Counted from the stretch's first letter, positions 1 through 5,724 are shown. The stretch is DNA of 7,543 bases from Collinsella sp. (GCA_019414265.1 DXMJ01000047.1:1-7543), one strand, 5' to 3'. The notes: generated by a model from the letters alone, not told the origin. Numbers and translations: made by a program.

Positions 1-1
1 G

Positions 2-55
2 TTCTGGAACCAGGGTCGAACCGAGGAGATCCGCGACCGCGTGCTGCATCTCTAA
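2..55 (+). CDS. nrdD: Anaerobic ribonucleoside-triphosphate reductase, C-terminal end only (partial)
   Basis: Only the last 17 codons and a TAA stop are inside the window; the gene enters from the left. They read FWNQGRTEEIRDRVLHL. From memory of the family, NrdD proteins end, just after the glycyl-radical and zinc-finger region, in a similar Asn-x-Gly-(Arg/Lys)-x-Glu-Glu stretch followed by a basic Arg-Val-x-His-Leu; E. coli NrdD has a close equivalent. NrdD is the oxygen-sensitive class III enzyme that reduces ribonucleoside triphosphates to deoxyribonucleotides in anaerobes. Its activase, nrdG, follows on the same strand, which supports the call. The catalytic parts lie outside the window, so only identity by tail and context can be claimed. 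Confidence 0.8.
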   Translation, partial: FWNQGRTEEIRDRVLHL

Positions 56-66
56 CAGTCATCCCA

Positions 67-114
67 GGCCGTCCCGTAGCGAGGCCCCGGACCTTTACTC
101 GCTACGGGACGGCC
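67..114. repeat. 17-bp perfect inverted repeat after nrdD, terminator-like but without U-tract
   Basis: The arms at 67-83 and 98-114 are perfect reverse complements (17 of 17 bp, GC-rich), separated by a 14-base loop at 84-97. The structure begins 11 bases after the nrdD stop, where a transcription terminator would be expected. Neither flank has a run of T on either strand (AAGTTGGCG follows on the plus strand), so it is not a textbook intrinsic terminator. It may stop transcription by another route, protect the nrdD mRNA 3' end, or be a copy of a palindromic repeat. The structure is certain; the function is inferred. Confidence 0.85.
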
Positions 115-179
115 AAGTTGGCGTAGCTGAGATGCGGCATACGGTCTGCTCACTCCTCGAAGTTCTTAGCGGAAATGAG

Positions 180-208
180 TTGACTTGCAACAACGCTTTG
201 CTTGTGAT
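180..208 (+). promoter_or_regulatory. Candidate sigma-70-type promoter for nrdG
   Basis: TTGACT (180-185) is separated by exactly 17 bases from TGTGAT (203-208). The first hexamer matches the -35 consensus at 4-5 positions and the second matches TATAAT at 4 of 6. A second possible -10, TATACT, lies at 251-256 but lacks a recognisable -35. Transcripts from 180-208 would carry a leader of roughly 180 bases containing the 293-376 inverted repeat. This is a pattern match only. Confidence 0.35.
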
Positions 209-227
209 GGCGGTTGAGCTGCAACAA
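186..227 (+). repeat. Direct repeat TGCAACAA upstream of nrdG
   Basis: TGCAACAA occurs at 186-193 and again at 220-227, start to start 34 bases, a little over three helical turns. The first copy lies in the spacer of the candidate promoter and the second just downstream of its -10. Two same-face sites of this kind could bind a regulator, but the sequence does not match the NrdR box as I know it, and chance is possible. Confidence 0.35.
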
Positions 228-292
228 AGTTTTTATTAGACCTCGAACCCTATACTCGATGTTCGCTTCGTTCATTGAGTTACCCTTTGCTT

Positions 293-376
293 GAGGCCGG
301 GACATATCGTCCCGCCCGCAGTTTCGCAGGCCGAAGGCCGAGAATGTTTGAGGACGGGATGATATGTCCCGGCCTC
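293..376. repeat. Long inverted repeat (22-bp arms) in the nrdG leader
   Basis: The arms at 293-314 and 355-376 are complementary over 22 positions. The single departure (G309 against T360) is a G-U pair in RNA, so the transcript could form an unbroken 22-bp stem. The 40-base interior carries a small GGCC-GAA-GGCC hairpin at 329-339. The right arm ends 15 bases before the nrdG ATG, and its last three bases begin the palindrome CTCCCGGGAG (374-383) that contains the ribosome site. The outer core GGGACAT/ATGTCCC recurs in the inverted repeat at 6609-6679. It could be a palindromic repeat element, an mRNA structure controlling nrdG, or both. Confidence 0.85.
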
Positions 377-378
377 CC

Positions 379-385
379 GGGAGAG
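379..385 (+). promoter_or_regulatory. Ribosome binding site of nrdG, inside a perfect palindrome
   Basis: GGGAGAG lies 6 bases before the ATG at 392 and supports that start. The bases 374-383 form the perfect 10-bp palindrome CTCCCGGGAG, so the ribosome site sits directly beside, and shares bases with, the right foot of the 293-376 stem. Formation of that stem would hold 374-376 and leave the ribosome site free. Confidence 0.5.
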
Positions 386-391
386 TTACCT

Positions 392-973
392 ATGAACTAC
401 GCGAACATTAAGTATTTCGACATTGCTGATGGGGAAGGTGTTCGTACTTCTCTGTTTGTGAGTGGGTGCCGTCGTGGGTGCAAGAATTGCTTTAACTCCG
501 TCGCGTGGAACTTTGCTGCGGGTGAACCGTTTGACCGTGCCGTCGAGGATAAGATTATCGAGAGTCTTGACCATCCCTTTATCGATGGCCTGACGATTCT
601 GGGCGGGGAGCCTATGGAACCCGAGAACCAGGTGGGGCTCGTTGACTTTGTCGAACGCGTGCGTGCGGCCTATCCTGTGGAGTCGGGGAAGACCATTTGG
701 TGCTTTACCGGCGACGTGCTCGAGGAGCTTGTGTCGGGCGGTCGTCACCATACCGAGGTGACGGACCGTATCCTTGCCTGCCTCGACATGCTGGTGGACG
801 GTCCGTTCGTTCAAGACCTGTACGATATCTCGTTGCGCTTTAGGGGCTCGAATAATCAGCGCGTGATCGACATGAACGCCACGCGCGCTCGTGCCGCGCG
901 CGAGGGCGTTGCGCTTTGCGATGCTGTGGAGCTTTGGCGAGACGATCCGGTCTATTCGACCCATACTATGTAG
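392..973 (+). CDS. nrdG: Anaerobic ribonucleotide reductase activating protein (radical SAM)
   Basis: This 193-residue radical SAM activase generates the glycyl radical on NrdD, using S-adenosylmethionine and a [4Fe-4S] cluster, in the cytoplasm. The cluster motif is C26-x3-C30-x2-C33 (GCRRGCKNCFN), preceded by the family's typical IADGEGVRTSLFVSGC. The GGEP SAM-binding motif is at 71-74. The C-terminal half has DGPF at 136-139 and the conserved FRGSNNQRVID (150-160). The length fits the family (about 150-200). The ATG at 392 was chosen because homology begins at NYANIKYFDIADGEG and a GGGAG site precedes it; the frame is open further upstream but through an inverted repeat. Position after nrdD agrees with the assignment. 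folE follows after 66 bases with its own promoter-like sequence. Confidence 0.95.
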   Translation: MNYANIKYFDIADGEGVRTSLFVSGCRRGCKNCFNSVAWNFAAGEPFDRAVEDKIIESLDHPFIDGLTILGGEPMEPENQVGLVDFVERVRAAYPVESGKTIWCFTGDVLEELVSGGRHHTEVTDRILACLDMLVDGPFVQDLYDISLRFRGSNNQRVIDMNATRARAAREGVALCDAVELWRDDPVYSTHTM

Positions 974-974
974 C

Positions 975-1005
975 TTGTGGTCGATGCCGGAGGGCGTGGT
1001 ACCAT
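975..1005 (+). promoter_or_regulatory. Candidate promoter for the folE-HD-folB run
   Basis: TTGTGG (975-980) and TACCAT (1000-1005) are 19 bases apart. TACCAT is preceded by TGG at 997-999, giving an extended -10 of the TGn-TANNNT kind that tolerates a poor -35. It starts 2 bases after the nrdG stop and lies 35 bases before the folE start. This is a pattern match without experimental support, and read-through from nrdG is equally possible. Confidence 0.45.
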
Positions 1006-1039
1006 AGCGCGAACGTGAAATCGGAAAAGTGAGGCCCAG

Positions 1040-1597
1040 ATGGTCGATCAGGAAAAAGTCGAGGCCGCCATTAAGCTGTTGCTTGAGGGCATAGGCGAGG
1101 ACCCAACTCGTGAGGGCCTGCTGGAGACCCCGGCGCGCGTTGCCCGTATGTATGGTGAGATCGCCGGCGGTATGGACCAGAGTGCCGAGGAACACCTGTC
1201 CAAAACCTTTGCCGTCGCTTCGAACGATTTGGTTATCGAGCGCGACATCACGTTCTACTCGCTGTGCGAACACCATCTGCTGCCGTTTTATGGCAAGGCC
1301 GCCATTGGTTATATCCCTAACGGTCGGGTGGCTGGGCTTTCCAAGCTCGCCCGCACGGTTGAGGTTTATGCCCGCCGTCTGCAGCTGCAGGAGCAACTGT
1401 GCGCACAGGTTGCCGATGCCCTCATGGATTATCTCGCTCCCCAGGGAGCAATTGTGTTGATGGAGGCCGAGCATATGTGCATGACGATGCGTGGCGTGCA
1501 AAAGCCCGGCACCAAGACCGTGACGCTTGCTCGCCGCGGCGTCTTTGAGACCGATCCCGCGCTCGAGGAGCGTTTCTTTAGGATGCTGGGCCGCTAA
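1040..1597 (+). CDS. folE: GTP cyclohydrolase I
   Basis: This 185-residue homo-oligomeric cytoplasmic zinc enzyme opens the guanine ring of GTP and makes 7,8-dihydroneopterin triphosphate, the first step of folate synthesis. The zinc and catalytic motif YSLCEHHLLPF is at 73-83: C76 and H79 are zinc ligands and H78 matches the catalytic His. The third ligand is C147 in EHMCMTMRGV. Also present are EDPTREGLLETPARVARMY (20-38) at the N-terminus and GLSKLAR (99-105). The length is normal for the short bacterial type I enzyme. The ATG has a GTGAGG site 5 bases upstream. The stop TAA is 2 bases before the next ATG, so the HD gene is almost certainly cotranscribed and probably translationally coupled. 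Confidence 0.97.
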   Translation: MVDQEKVEAAIKLLLEGIGEDPTREGLLETPARVARMYGEIAGGMDQSAEEHLSKTFAVASNDLVIERDITFYSLCEHHLLPFYGKAAIGYIPNGRVAGLSKLARTVEVYARRLQLQEQLCAQVADALMDYLAPQGAIVLMEAEHMCMTMRGVQKPGTKTVTLARRGVFETDPALEERFFRMLGR

Positions 1598-1599
1598 CC

Positions 1600-2181
1600 A
1601 TGAGAGTCGTCAACGACTTTACATCGAAGACCGATGAGGGGACGTCGCGTCGCGGCTTTATGGCTTCGGGCCTGGCCCCCTTTGGTGCCATGCCTCGCAT
1701 TGATTACATTTGTGCCAACGGGCTGTTCCGGCGGCACCTGGGCAACATCGTACAGTTGGAATCGGGGCGCATCTTCTGCCGCCACGGTATTGACCATCTG
1801 CTCGATGTCGCGCGCATTATGTGGATCAAGAATCTCGAGGAGCAGCTCGAATTTGACCGCGAGGTCATCTACGCCACAGCACTTCTTCACGATATCGGCA
1901 AAGATGAACAGTATGAATCGGGTATATCCCATGATGTTGCAAGCGAACGCGTCGCTGATGCGATTCTCGGCGGCATGCCCGATGACGTGGCGTTTGAGCC
2001 GGCCGATGCCGCAGCCATTAAGACGGCCATTCTGGGCCATCGAAAGCTGCGCGTGAACAGCCAACCGCTTGAGCGTCTGCTCTATGCAGCTGACAAAGCG
2101 TCGCGTGCCTGCTTTGCATGCCCCGCGCGCAACGCTTGCAACTGGAGCGATGATAAAAAGAACCTGTCGATTCGCGTGTAG
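1600..2181 (+). CDS. HD-domain hydrolase of the folate cluster, function unproven
   Basis: This 193-residue protein has an HD metal-dependent phosphohydrolase domain. Visible ligands are H62 (CRHGIDH), the H97-D98 doublet in ALLHDIGK, H111 and D165 (YAADKASR). The C-terminus has a cysteine group, C171-x2-C174-x5-C180 (CFACPARNAC), that could hold zinc or an iron-sulfur cluster; I recall similar tails in clostridial HD proteins of this type. Homology likely begins near residue 31 (MPRIDYICANGLFRRH). The ATG at 1600 has only a distant AGGA, so internal Met21 or Met31 are alternative starts, although coupling to folE, 2 bases upstream, favours 1600. Sitting between folE and folB, it may remove phosphate from dihydroneopterin triphosphate; that is inference. 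It could instead act on other nucleotides. Confidence 0.85.
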   Translation: MRVVNDFTSKTDEGTSRRGFMASGLAPFGAMPRIDYICANGLFRRHLGNIVQLESGRIFCRHGIDHLLDVARIMWIKNLEEQLEFDREVIYATALLHDIGKDEQYESGISHDVASERVADAILGGMPDDVAFEPADAAAIKTAILGHRKLRVNSQPLERLLYAADKASRACFACPARNACNWSDDKKNLSIRV

Positions 2182-2209
2182 TTAGTTTGCGCGGTCGGGG
2201 TTCTAAACG

Positions 2210-2215
2210 AAGGAG
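2210..2215 (+). promoter_or_regulatory. Ribosome binding site that fixes the TTG start of folB
   Basis: AAGGAG ends 9 bases before TTG at 2225. It is the only strong site near the 5' end of the folB frame, and no comparable site lies before the FolB core at residue 44. It therefore supports translation of the N-terminal extension from a TTG codon. Confidence 0.65.
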
Positions 2216-2224
2216 ACGATCGCG

Positions 2225-2710
2225 TTGAGTAACAAGAAACTGCCCGAGAATGCAACCAAGACCGAAGGCGCCGAGCTCGCCCGCCGTGGAAGGGGCGAAA
2301 TATCCACCGCAACGGCGGTGCCTCACGTGAGCTATGACGATTTGCGCCATGCCGATCGTATTGTCATTGACGGCCTGGAGGTTTTTGCCAACCATGGCGT
2401 GTATCCCGAGGAGAACGCGCTGGGTCAGAAGTTCATCGTTTCTCTGGTGCTCTATGCCGACCTGCGCGCGGCGGGGGAGCACGATAACCTGGACGCCTCG
2501 ATTGACTACGGCTCGGTGTGCCACGATGTCGATGGCTATCTGCGCGAGCATACGTTTAAGCTCATCGAGGCGGCAGCCGAGGGGACAGCCCAGATGCTGC
2601 TGCGCCGTTATCCCTCGCTGCTTGGTGTGCGCATAAAGCTCGATAAGCCGTGGGCTCCTGTTGGCCTGCCCCTGGCAAGCTGCGGCGTCGAGATCGAGCG
2701 CGTGCGCTAG
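2225..2710 (+). CDS. folB: Dihydroneopterin aldolase with N-terminal extension
   Basis: This 161-residue protein carries a FolB domain from about residue 44 (DRIVIDGLEVFANHG) to the end. FolB converts 7,8-dihydroneopterin to 6-hydroxymethyl-dihydropterin and glycolaldehyde in folate synthesis. Aligned by eye with the S. aureus enzyme, the key residues are kept: E63 (HGVYPEENALGQ), Y95 (DYGSV), E115 (LIEAAAEG) and K141 (LDKPWAP). The family is usually about 120 residues, so the first 43 are extra: charged, Ala/Arg-rich, without signal or membrane character. The TTG start follows a strong AAGGAG, so the extension seems real. It lies 43 bases after the HD gene, in the same direction. No folK or folP is in the window. 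The stop is 6 bases from the stop of the convergent peptidase gene, with no terminator between. Confidence 0.93.
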   Translation: MSNKKLPENATKTEGAELARRGRGEISTATAVPHVSYDDLRHADRIVIDGLEVFANHGVYPEENALGQKFIVSLVLYADLRAAGEHDNLDASIDYGSVCHDVDGYLREHTFKLIEAAAEGTAQMLLRRYPSLLGVRIKLDKPWAPVGLPLASCGVEIERVR

Positions 2711-2716
2711 TCGACG

Positions 2717-3493
2717 CTAGAGCTTGTTGAGGGGTGGCTGCTTGAGCCGCTGAGACAGTGCTCTATTGTTGGGACAGTACGTGTCGAGCAGGGCGTGAAA
2801 GCGCTGATTGTGGCTCGGCTCGAGCAGATGGACGAGCTCGTGGGCGACAACCATGTCGAGGCATTCGACAGGGTAGGCGGCGAGCTCGCGCGCGATGCGA
2901 ATGGCGCCGGTTTTGGGTGTGCAGGAGCCCCAACGCGTTTTCATGCTGCGCACGGAGACGCGGGCCACGGTGACGCCCATTGCGATTTCGTACGCGTGCA
3001 CGATGTCGCGTAGCGCTGCGGTGACCTCGGACGCGTAGAGCTGGTCGATGTGGGCTTGGAGCTCGTCGGACGTTAGGCCGTCGAGGATTGCGCGCCGCTT
3101 GGCCTGTGGGCTTTCGTCCGATTCGTCGGTACCCATAAAACTTGCGAAGGTGGCCTGCTTGGGTCGCGGTGCGGGCGATGCAAAGTTGTGATCGAGTGCG
3201 TCCTGTACCGTGATGGGCTTGCCCCAAAGTGCAATGATGGACGATGGGCTGAGCGGCTCTCGCGCTGTCGCCTGACGTTGCTCACGTTGGGCAAGTCGGC
3301 TGATAATCCAGGCGCTGTTGCGCTTCACAAACGCTTCGATGCGCTCGCGGCTGGCGCCGAGCGGTGCGCTGGCGTGGACCTCGCCGCTCGATGTGACGCG
3401 TAGGTTAAAGTTCTTGACGCGCTTTTTGGTAACGACGACGGGGATGAGCGTTCCATCCGGTCGGGGTACGGAAATCGTAAATTGCTGCGTCAA
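2717..3493 (-). CDS. YgjP-type zinc metallopeptidase (M48/DUF45-like)
   Basis: This 258-residue protein, counted from a TTG start, belongs to the YgjP-like metal-dependent hydrolase family. The zinc motif HELVH is at 218-222 and a third ligand follows as H228 in EPSHNQRFH, which is the family's HExxHLxxxxHxxxF pattern. The conserved MKTRWGSCT is at 184-192. The N-terminal part (about 12-70) has the basic KKRVKNFNLRV and the RIEAFVKRNSAWI stretch typical of these proteins. Residues about 103-135 are a Pro/Ser/Asp-rich insertion. No signal peptide or membrane segment is seen, so it is probably cytoplasmic; substrates of the family are not well established. The frame is open further upstream, but the TTG has AAGGA 6 bases ahead and the extra residues overlap a hairpin, so I chose the TTG. 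Confidence 0.85.
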   Translation of the reverse strand: MTQQFTISVPRPDGTLIPVVVTKKRVKNFNLRVTSSGEVHASAPLGASRERIEAFVKRNSAWIISRLAQREQRQATAREPLSPSSIIALWGKPITVQDALDHNFASPAPRPKQATFASFMGTDESDESPQAKRRAILDGLTSDELQAHIDQLYASEVTAALRDIVHAYEIAMGVTVARVSVRSMKTRWGSCTPKTGAIRIARELAAYPVECLDMVVAHELVHLLEPSHNQRFHALLDTYCPNNRALSQRLKQPPLNKL

Positions 3494-3499
3494 ATGTGA

Positions 3500-3504
3500 T
3501 CCTT
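3500..3504 (-). promoter_or_regulatory. Ribosome binding site that fixes the TTG start of the YgjP-type peptidase
   Basis: On the minus strand AAGGA lies 6 bases before TTG at 3493-3491. An in-frame ATG further upstream at 3556 has no clear site and would add 21 residues read through the 3520-3547 hairpin. Confidence 0.6.
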
Positions 3505-3519
3505 CAGATTGGGGACGGG

Positions 3520-3547
3520 CCGGCATGTCGACCGCTCGGCATGCCGG
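3520..3547. repeat. Short inverted repeat between the dipeptidase and peptidase genes
   Basis: CCGGCATG (3520-3527) and CATGCCGG (3540-3547) are perfect 8-bp arms around a 12-base loop, with further imperfect G/C pairing outside. A weaker 5-bp stem (GCGCT/AGCGC, 3574-3589) spans the dipeptidase stop codon. On the minus strand neither is followed by a good T-run, so termination between these two genes would be partial at most. The 86-base gap otherwise holds only the peptidase ribosome site. Confidence 0.5.
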
Positions 3548-3579
3548 GCCGCTCAAGGGATGCGAAATTAATTGCGCTC

Positions 3580-4593
3580 TTAATAGCGCTCGAAGAAGGC
3601 GAGCGCGTTGTCGCTGCAGAGCTTCTGCATCACGGTCTTGCCAAAGTGCTTGGAGAGCATGTTCTGGAATTCGGGCATCTTGCTGGCATCAGAGAGGAAG
3701 TCGGGTACCTTGGCGCCGTCCCAGTCGCCGCCGAGTGCGATGACATCTTCGCCGCCCAGGTCGAGCCAGTGCTCGATATGTGCCGCCAGCTGGTCGAAGG
3801 TGACGTCTGCGGCGGTTTCGTCGGTTGCGTCGTTGGAAAGGAACTCGCTGCAGTAGTTGAGGCCGACGATGCCACCCATGTCGCGAATGGTGCGGAACTG
3901 GTCGTCGGTAAGGTTGCGTTTGACGCCGCAAACCGCACGGGAGTTGGAGTGGCTGGCGACGAAGGGACGCGTGGCGTGGGCGACAACCTCGTCAAAGCAC
4001 TCATCGTTGAGGTGGGAGACGTCGAGTATCATGCCGGCGTGCTCCATCTGCGTAAGTGCCTCGATGCCGGCGGCGGTGAGACCGGCGTGGGTGTCGTGGC
4101 CGCTCGCGAGCGGTCCCTGCGCGTTCCAGCTGAGTGATGACATGAGTACGCCCAGGCTCTTGAGCACCTCGATCAGCGCGGGGTCCTCGGCAAAGAACGT
4201 GGCGTTTTCGATGGTGTGGATGCAGGCGACCTTGCCGTCTTTGAGCGCGGGGCGAATGTCTGCGGCGTTGCGTACGTTGACCATGCGGTCGTGGTTGAGC
4301 ATTGCTTGGCCGCTCATGTGTGCCATGATCTGCGCCTGGAAGCGCGCGGCGTGGGCGGTGGGAATCTCGTCGGGGACAAATGTGGCGAAGCACTGTGCCC
4401 ACGGCGTGTTGCCGATCTTTGCGAGCGAGATGGCGCAGGCGTTGCCCTCGATGAGGTCGAAATCTTGCGGATGCGTTTCGTCGCCGGGGAAATAACCGTC
4501 GGTGCCGGCGGTAAAGCGCAGGTCGAGATCGAGCGTGGCCCAGCCGATGCGGTCGGCGGTGTCGCAGTGTAGGTCAAATACGGGATATGCCAT
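3580..4593 (-). CDS. Membrane-dipeptidase family (M19, renal-dipeptidase-like) zinc dipeptidase
   Basis: This 337-residue protein is of the M19 family, binuclear zinc enzymes that split dipeptides, often including D-residues at the C-terminal side. All six metal ligands of the human enzyme can be placed: H9 and D11 (DLHCDT), E129 (IHTIEN), H194 (DVSHLND), H215 (VASHSNSRAVC) and D290 (GGDWDG). The conserved SLSWNAQGPLASG stretch is at 153-164. Length is typical. No signal peptide or lipobox is seen, so unlike the GPI-anchored mammalian form it is probably cytoplasmic and may process imported or wall-derived dipeptides. The ATG at 4593 follows GGAGGAA closely; an in-frame ATG 10 codons upstream lacks a site and conserved sequence. 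The YgjP-type gene follows after 86 bases and may be cotranscribed. Confidence 0.95.
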   Translation of the reverse strand: MAYPVFDLHCDTADRIGWATLDLDLRFTAGTDGYFPGDETHPQDFDLIEGNACAISLAKIGNTPWAQCFATFVPDEIPTAHAARFQAQIMAHMSGQAMLNHDRMVNVRNAADIRPALKDGKVACIHTIENATFFAEDPALIEVLKSLGVLMSSLSWNAQGPLASGHDTHAGLTAAGIEALTQMEHAGMILDVSHLNDECFDEVVAHATRPFVASHSNSRAVCGVKRNLTDDQFRTIRDMGGIVGLNYCSEFLSNDATDETAADVTFDQLAAHIEHWLDLGGEDVIALGGDWDGAKVPDFLSDASKMPEFQNMLSKHFGKTVMQKLCSDNALAFFERY

Positions 4594-4713
4594 GGTTCCT
4601 CCGGTTGCAGCGTTTCTTTGCAAACTGTCTTTGAATTGTATGACTAGGGTATAGTTAGCGCCATATGTTCACGGCGGCCCGCGTTGTGCGCCGCCCTTAT
4701 CACGGAGGTTACC
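4594..4713. promoter_or_regulatory. Divergent promoter region between the dipeptidase gene and the slyD-like gene
   Basis: On the plus strand TATAGT (4650-4655) is a good -10 about 60 bases before the slyD-like start, with no convincing -35 (TTGAAT at 4631-4636 is only 13 bases away). On the minus strand TACAAT (4640-4635) could serve the dipeptidase gene, also without a clear -35. Both genes have strong ribosome sites: GGAGGAA at 4602-4596 on the minus strand and GGAGGT at 4704-4709 on the plus strand. The placement follows from divergent gene order; the exact hexamers are tentative. Confidence 0.45.
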
Positions 4714-5142
4714 ATGTCCAACCAGGGCAAGAAGGTCAAGACTCATTATCGCGGCACGCTCGACGATGGTACGCAGTTCGATAGCTCCTACGATCGCGGC
4801 GAGCCGCTGGAGTTCACCTGCGGCGCCGGCCAGATGATCAAGGGCTTCGACGCCGCTGTTGTCGACATGCAGGTGGGCGAGAAGAAGACCGTGCACATTC
4901 CTGCTGCCGATGCCTACGGCGAGCACAACCCCGAGATGGTTATTACCTTCCCGGCCGAACAGGTTCCCAATATCGAGCAGATCGAGAAGGGCATGAAGCT
5001 CTTCCTGTCCACGCCGAGCGGCATGCCCGTCCCCGCCGTGGTCATCGACGTGACGCCCGAGGCCGTGACGCTCGACGCCAACCACGAGTTGGCCGGCAAG
5101 GACCTCAACTTTGATATCGAGCTCGTCGAGGTCGAGGGCTAG
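4714..5142 (+). CDS. SlyD-like FKBP-type peptidyl-prolyl isomerase
   Basis: This 142-residue protein has an FKBP domain with an insert-in-flap chaperone domain, the SlyD layout. The FKBP parts are residues 1-68 (HYRGTLDDGTQFDSS, then GAGQMIKGFDAAV and GEKKTVHIPAADAYGEH) and 124-142. The insert spans roughly 70-123, ending in DANHELAGKDLNFDIELVEV, a strong signature of this subfamily. It should catalyse cis-trans isomerisation of prolyl bonds and act as a folding chaperone in the cytoplasm. E. coli SlyD also has a His/Cys-rich metal-binding tail that supplies nickel to hydrogenase; that tail is absent here, so metal binding cannot be assumed. The ATG at 4714 has GGAGGT 4 bases ahead. The UreE-like gene starts 3 bases after the stop, so the two are surely one operon. 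Confidence 0.92.
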   Translation: MSNQGKKVKTHYRGTLDDGTQFDSSYDRGEPLEFTCGAGQMIKGFDAAVVDMQVGEKKTVHIPAADAYGEHNPEMVITFPAEQVPNIEQIEKGMKLFLSTPSGMPVPAVVIDVTPEAVTLDANHELAGKDLNFDIELVEVEG

Positions 5143-5145
5143 AGT

Positions 5146-5724
5146 ATGCCTGAACGCTTGGTTTCGACGACATGCTTGGGAAATCTCAACGATCCGTCCT
5201 ATGAACTCCTGCTTCGCCGGGAGCTGGGCGGTGTCTTTGAGGTTGACGAGCTGCTGCTCGATTGGGACCAGGCTGATGTATGCGCGTTTGTGGGTGTGAC
5301 GGAGCTGGGGCGCACAGTCGATGTTCGGCTGGATGCTGCCGACGACGGTCGTCTTGCCGATGGTGACGTGCTCGCCATCGACCGTTCGGGCATGGCGCCC
5401 GTGGCGGTTGTCGTGCGCCTGCGCAGTGCCGAGGTTTATTTGGTCGAAGTTGACCGCATGGACCCGATTGCGCTCGCGCATGCGTGCTGGGAGATCGGCA
5501 ACATGCATGCGCCGATTTTCCGAGGCGACTCGGACGAGCATACCGTGCGCATGTATACGCCGGTGCAGCCTGTTTTGGGCCGCATGCTCCGGGGTGTCGA
5601 GGGTGTTCGGCTCTCGGTGGTTACCCGTGAACTCGATGCGGCCCGGCGCTTTGAGTCGAGTGCGGCGGAGGTCGTCGTGAGCATGGCTCCCGACTTTACC
5701 ATCGTAAAAAAGACGCGCGGCTAA
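5146..5724 (+). CDS. UreE-like protein (putative nickel metallochaperone) without a urease locus
   Basis: This 192-residue protein resembles the urease accessory protein UreE. The N-terminal domain (about 1-65) is variable. The middle has the UreE pattern GRLADGDVL (68-76) and then VEVDRMDPIALAHACWEIGNMHAPIF (100-125), matching UreE's DP-x2-LA-x-A-C-x2-LGNRHxP. H121 is the equivalent of the dimer-interface nickel His. The following region (137-175) has LGRML and VTRELDAARRF, like UreE's DHVLxxMLRxLG...PFEPExGAY, but the usual His of DHVL is replaced (QPVL) and there is no His-rich tail. UreE delivers nickel to urease; no urease gene is in view. Coupling to the SlyD-like gene 3 bases upstream fits a metal-delivery role for another enzyme, such as a hydrogenase, which is inference. 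Recognition was by motif only. Confidence 0.75.
   Translation: MPERLVSTTCLGNLNDPSYELLLRRELGGVFEVDELLLDWDQADVCAFVGVTELGRTVDVRLDAADDGRLADGDVLAIDRSGMAPVAVVVRLRSAEVYLVEVDRMDPIALAHACWEIGNMHAPIFRGDSDEHTVRMYTPVQPVLGRMLRGVEGVRLSVVTRELDAARRFESSAAEVVVSMAPDFTIVKKTRG

Larger units (their letters stand above)
56..391. other. 336-bp gap between nrdD and nrdG: two inverted repeats and a candidate promoter
   Basis: I see no protein-coding gene here. An open frame continues upstream of nrdG in phase from a TTG at 275, but it runs through the 293-376 inverted repeat and the added 39 residues have no NrdG character. The gap holds a hairpin after nrdD (67-114), a promoter-like pair (180-208), an isolated TATACT hexamer (251-256), a TGCAACAA direct repeat (186-193 and 220-227) and a second large inverted repeat (293-376). 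In many bacteria nrdG follows nrdD closely, so a gap this full of structure suggests that nrdG has its own transcription or post-transcriptional control. Confidence 0.7.

Noticed and set aside
275..391. Upstream extension of NrdG by 39 residues from a TTG
   Set aside because: The added residues are read through a long inverted repeat, have no NrdG character, and the ATG at 392 has a ribosome site and matches the usual N-terminus.
56..391. An NrdR box or a recognised riboswitch in the nrdG leader
   Set aside because: I found no pair of NrdR-type palindromes and no conserved core of a riboswitch class I know, including adenosylcobalamin; the structure present is a simple inverted repeat.
386..1501. 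A 371-codon open frame on the minus strand across nrdG and folE
   Set aside because: It lies antisense to two clearly recognised genes, has no family resemblance or ribosome site, and its His/Arg-rich composition is what the reverse of GC-rich coding sequence gives.
3520..3547. A true terminator between the dipeptidase and YgjP-type genes
   Set aside because: The stem is only 8 bp with a 12-base loop and no T-run follows on the minus strand.
5146..5724. A urease operon
   Set aside because: Only a UreE-like gene is present; no ureA, ureB, ureC, ureF, ureG or ureD/H is visible in the window.
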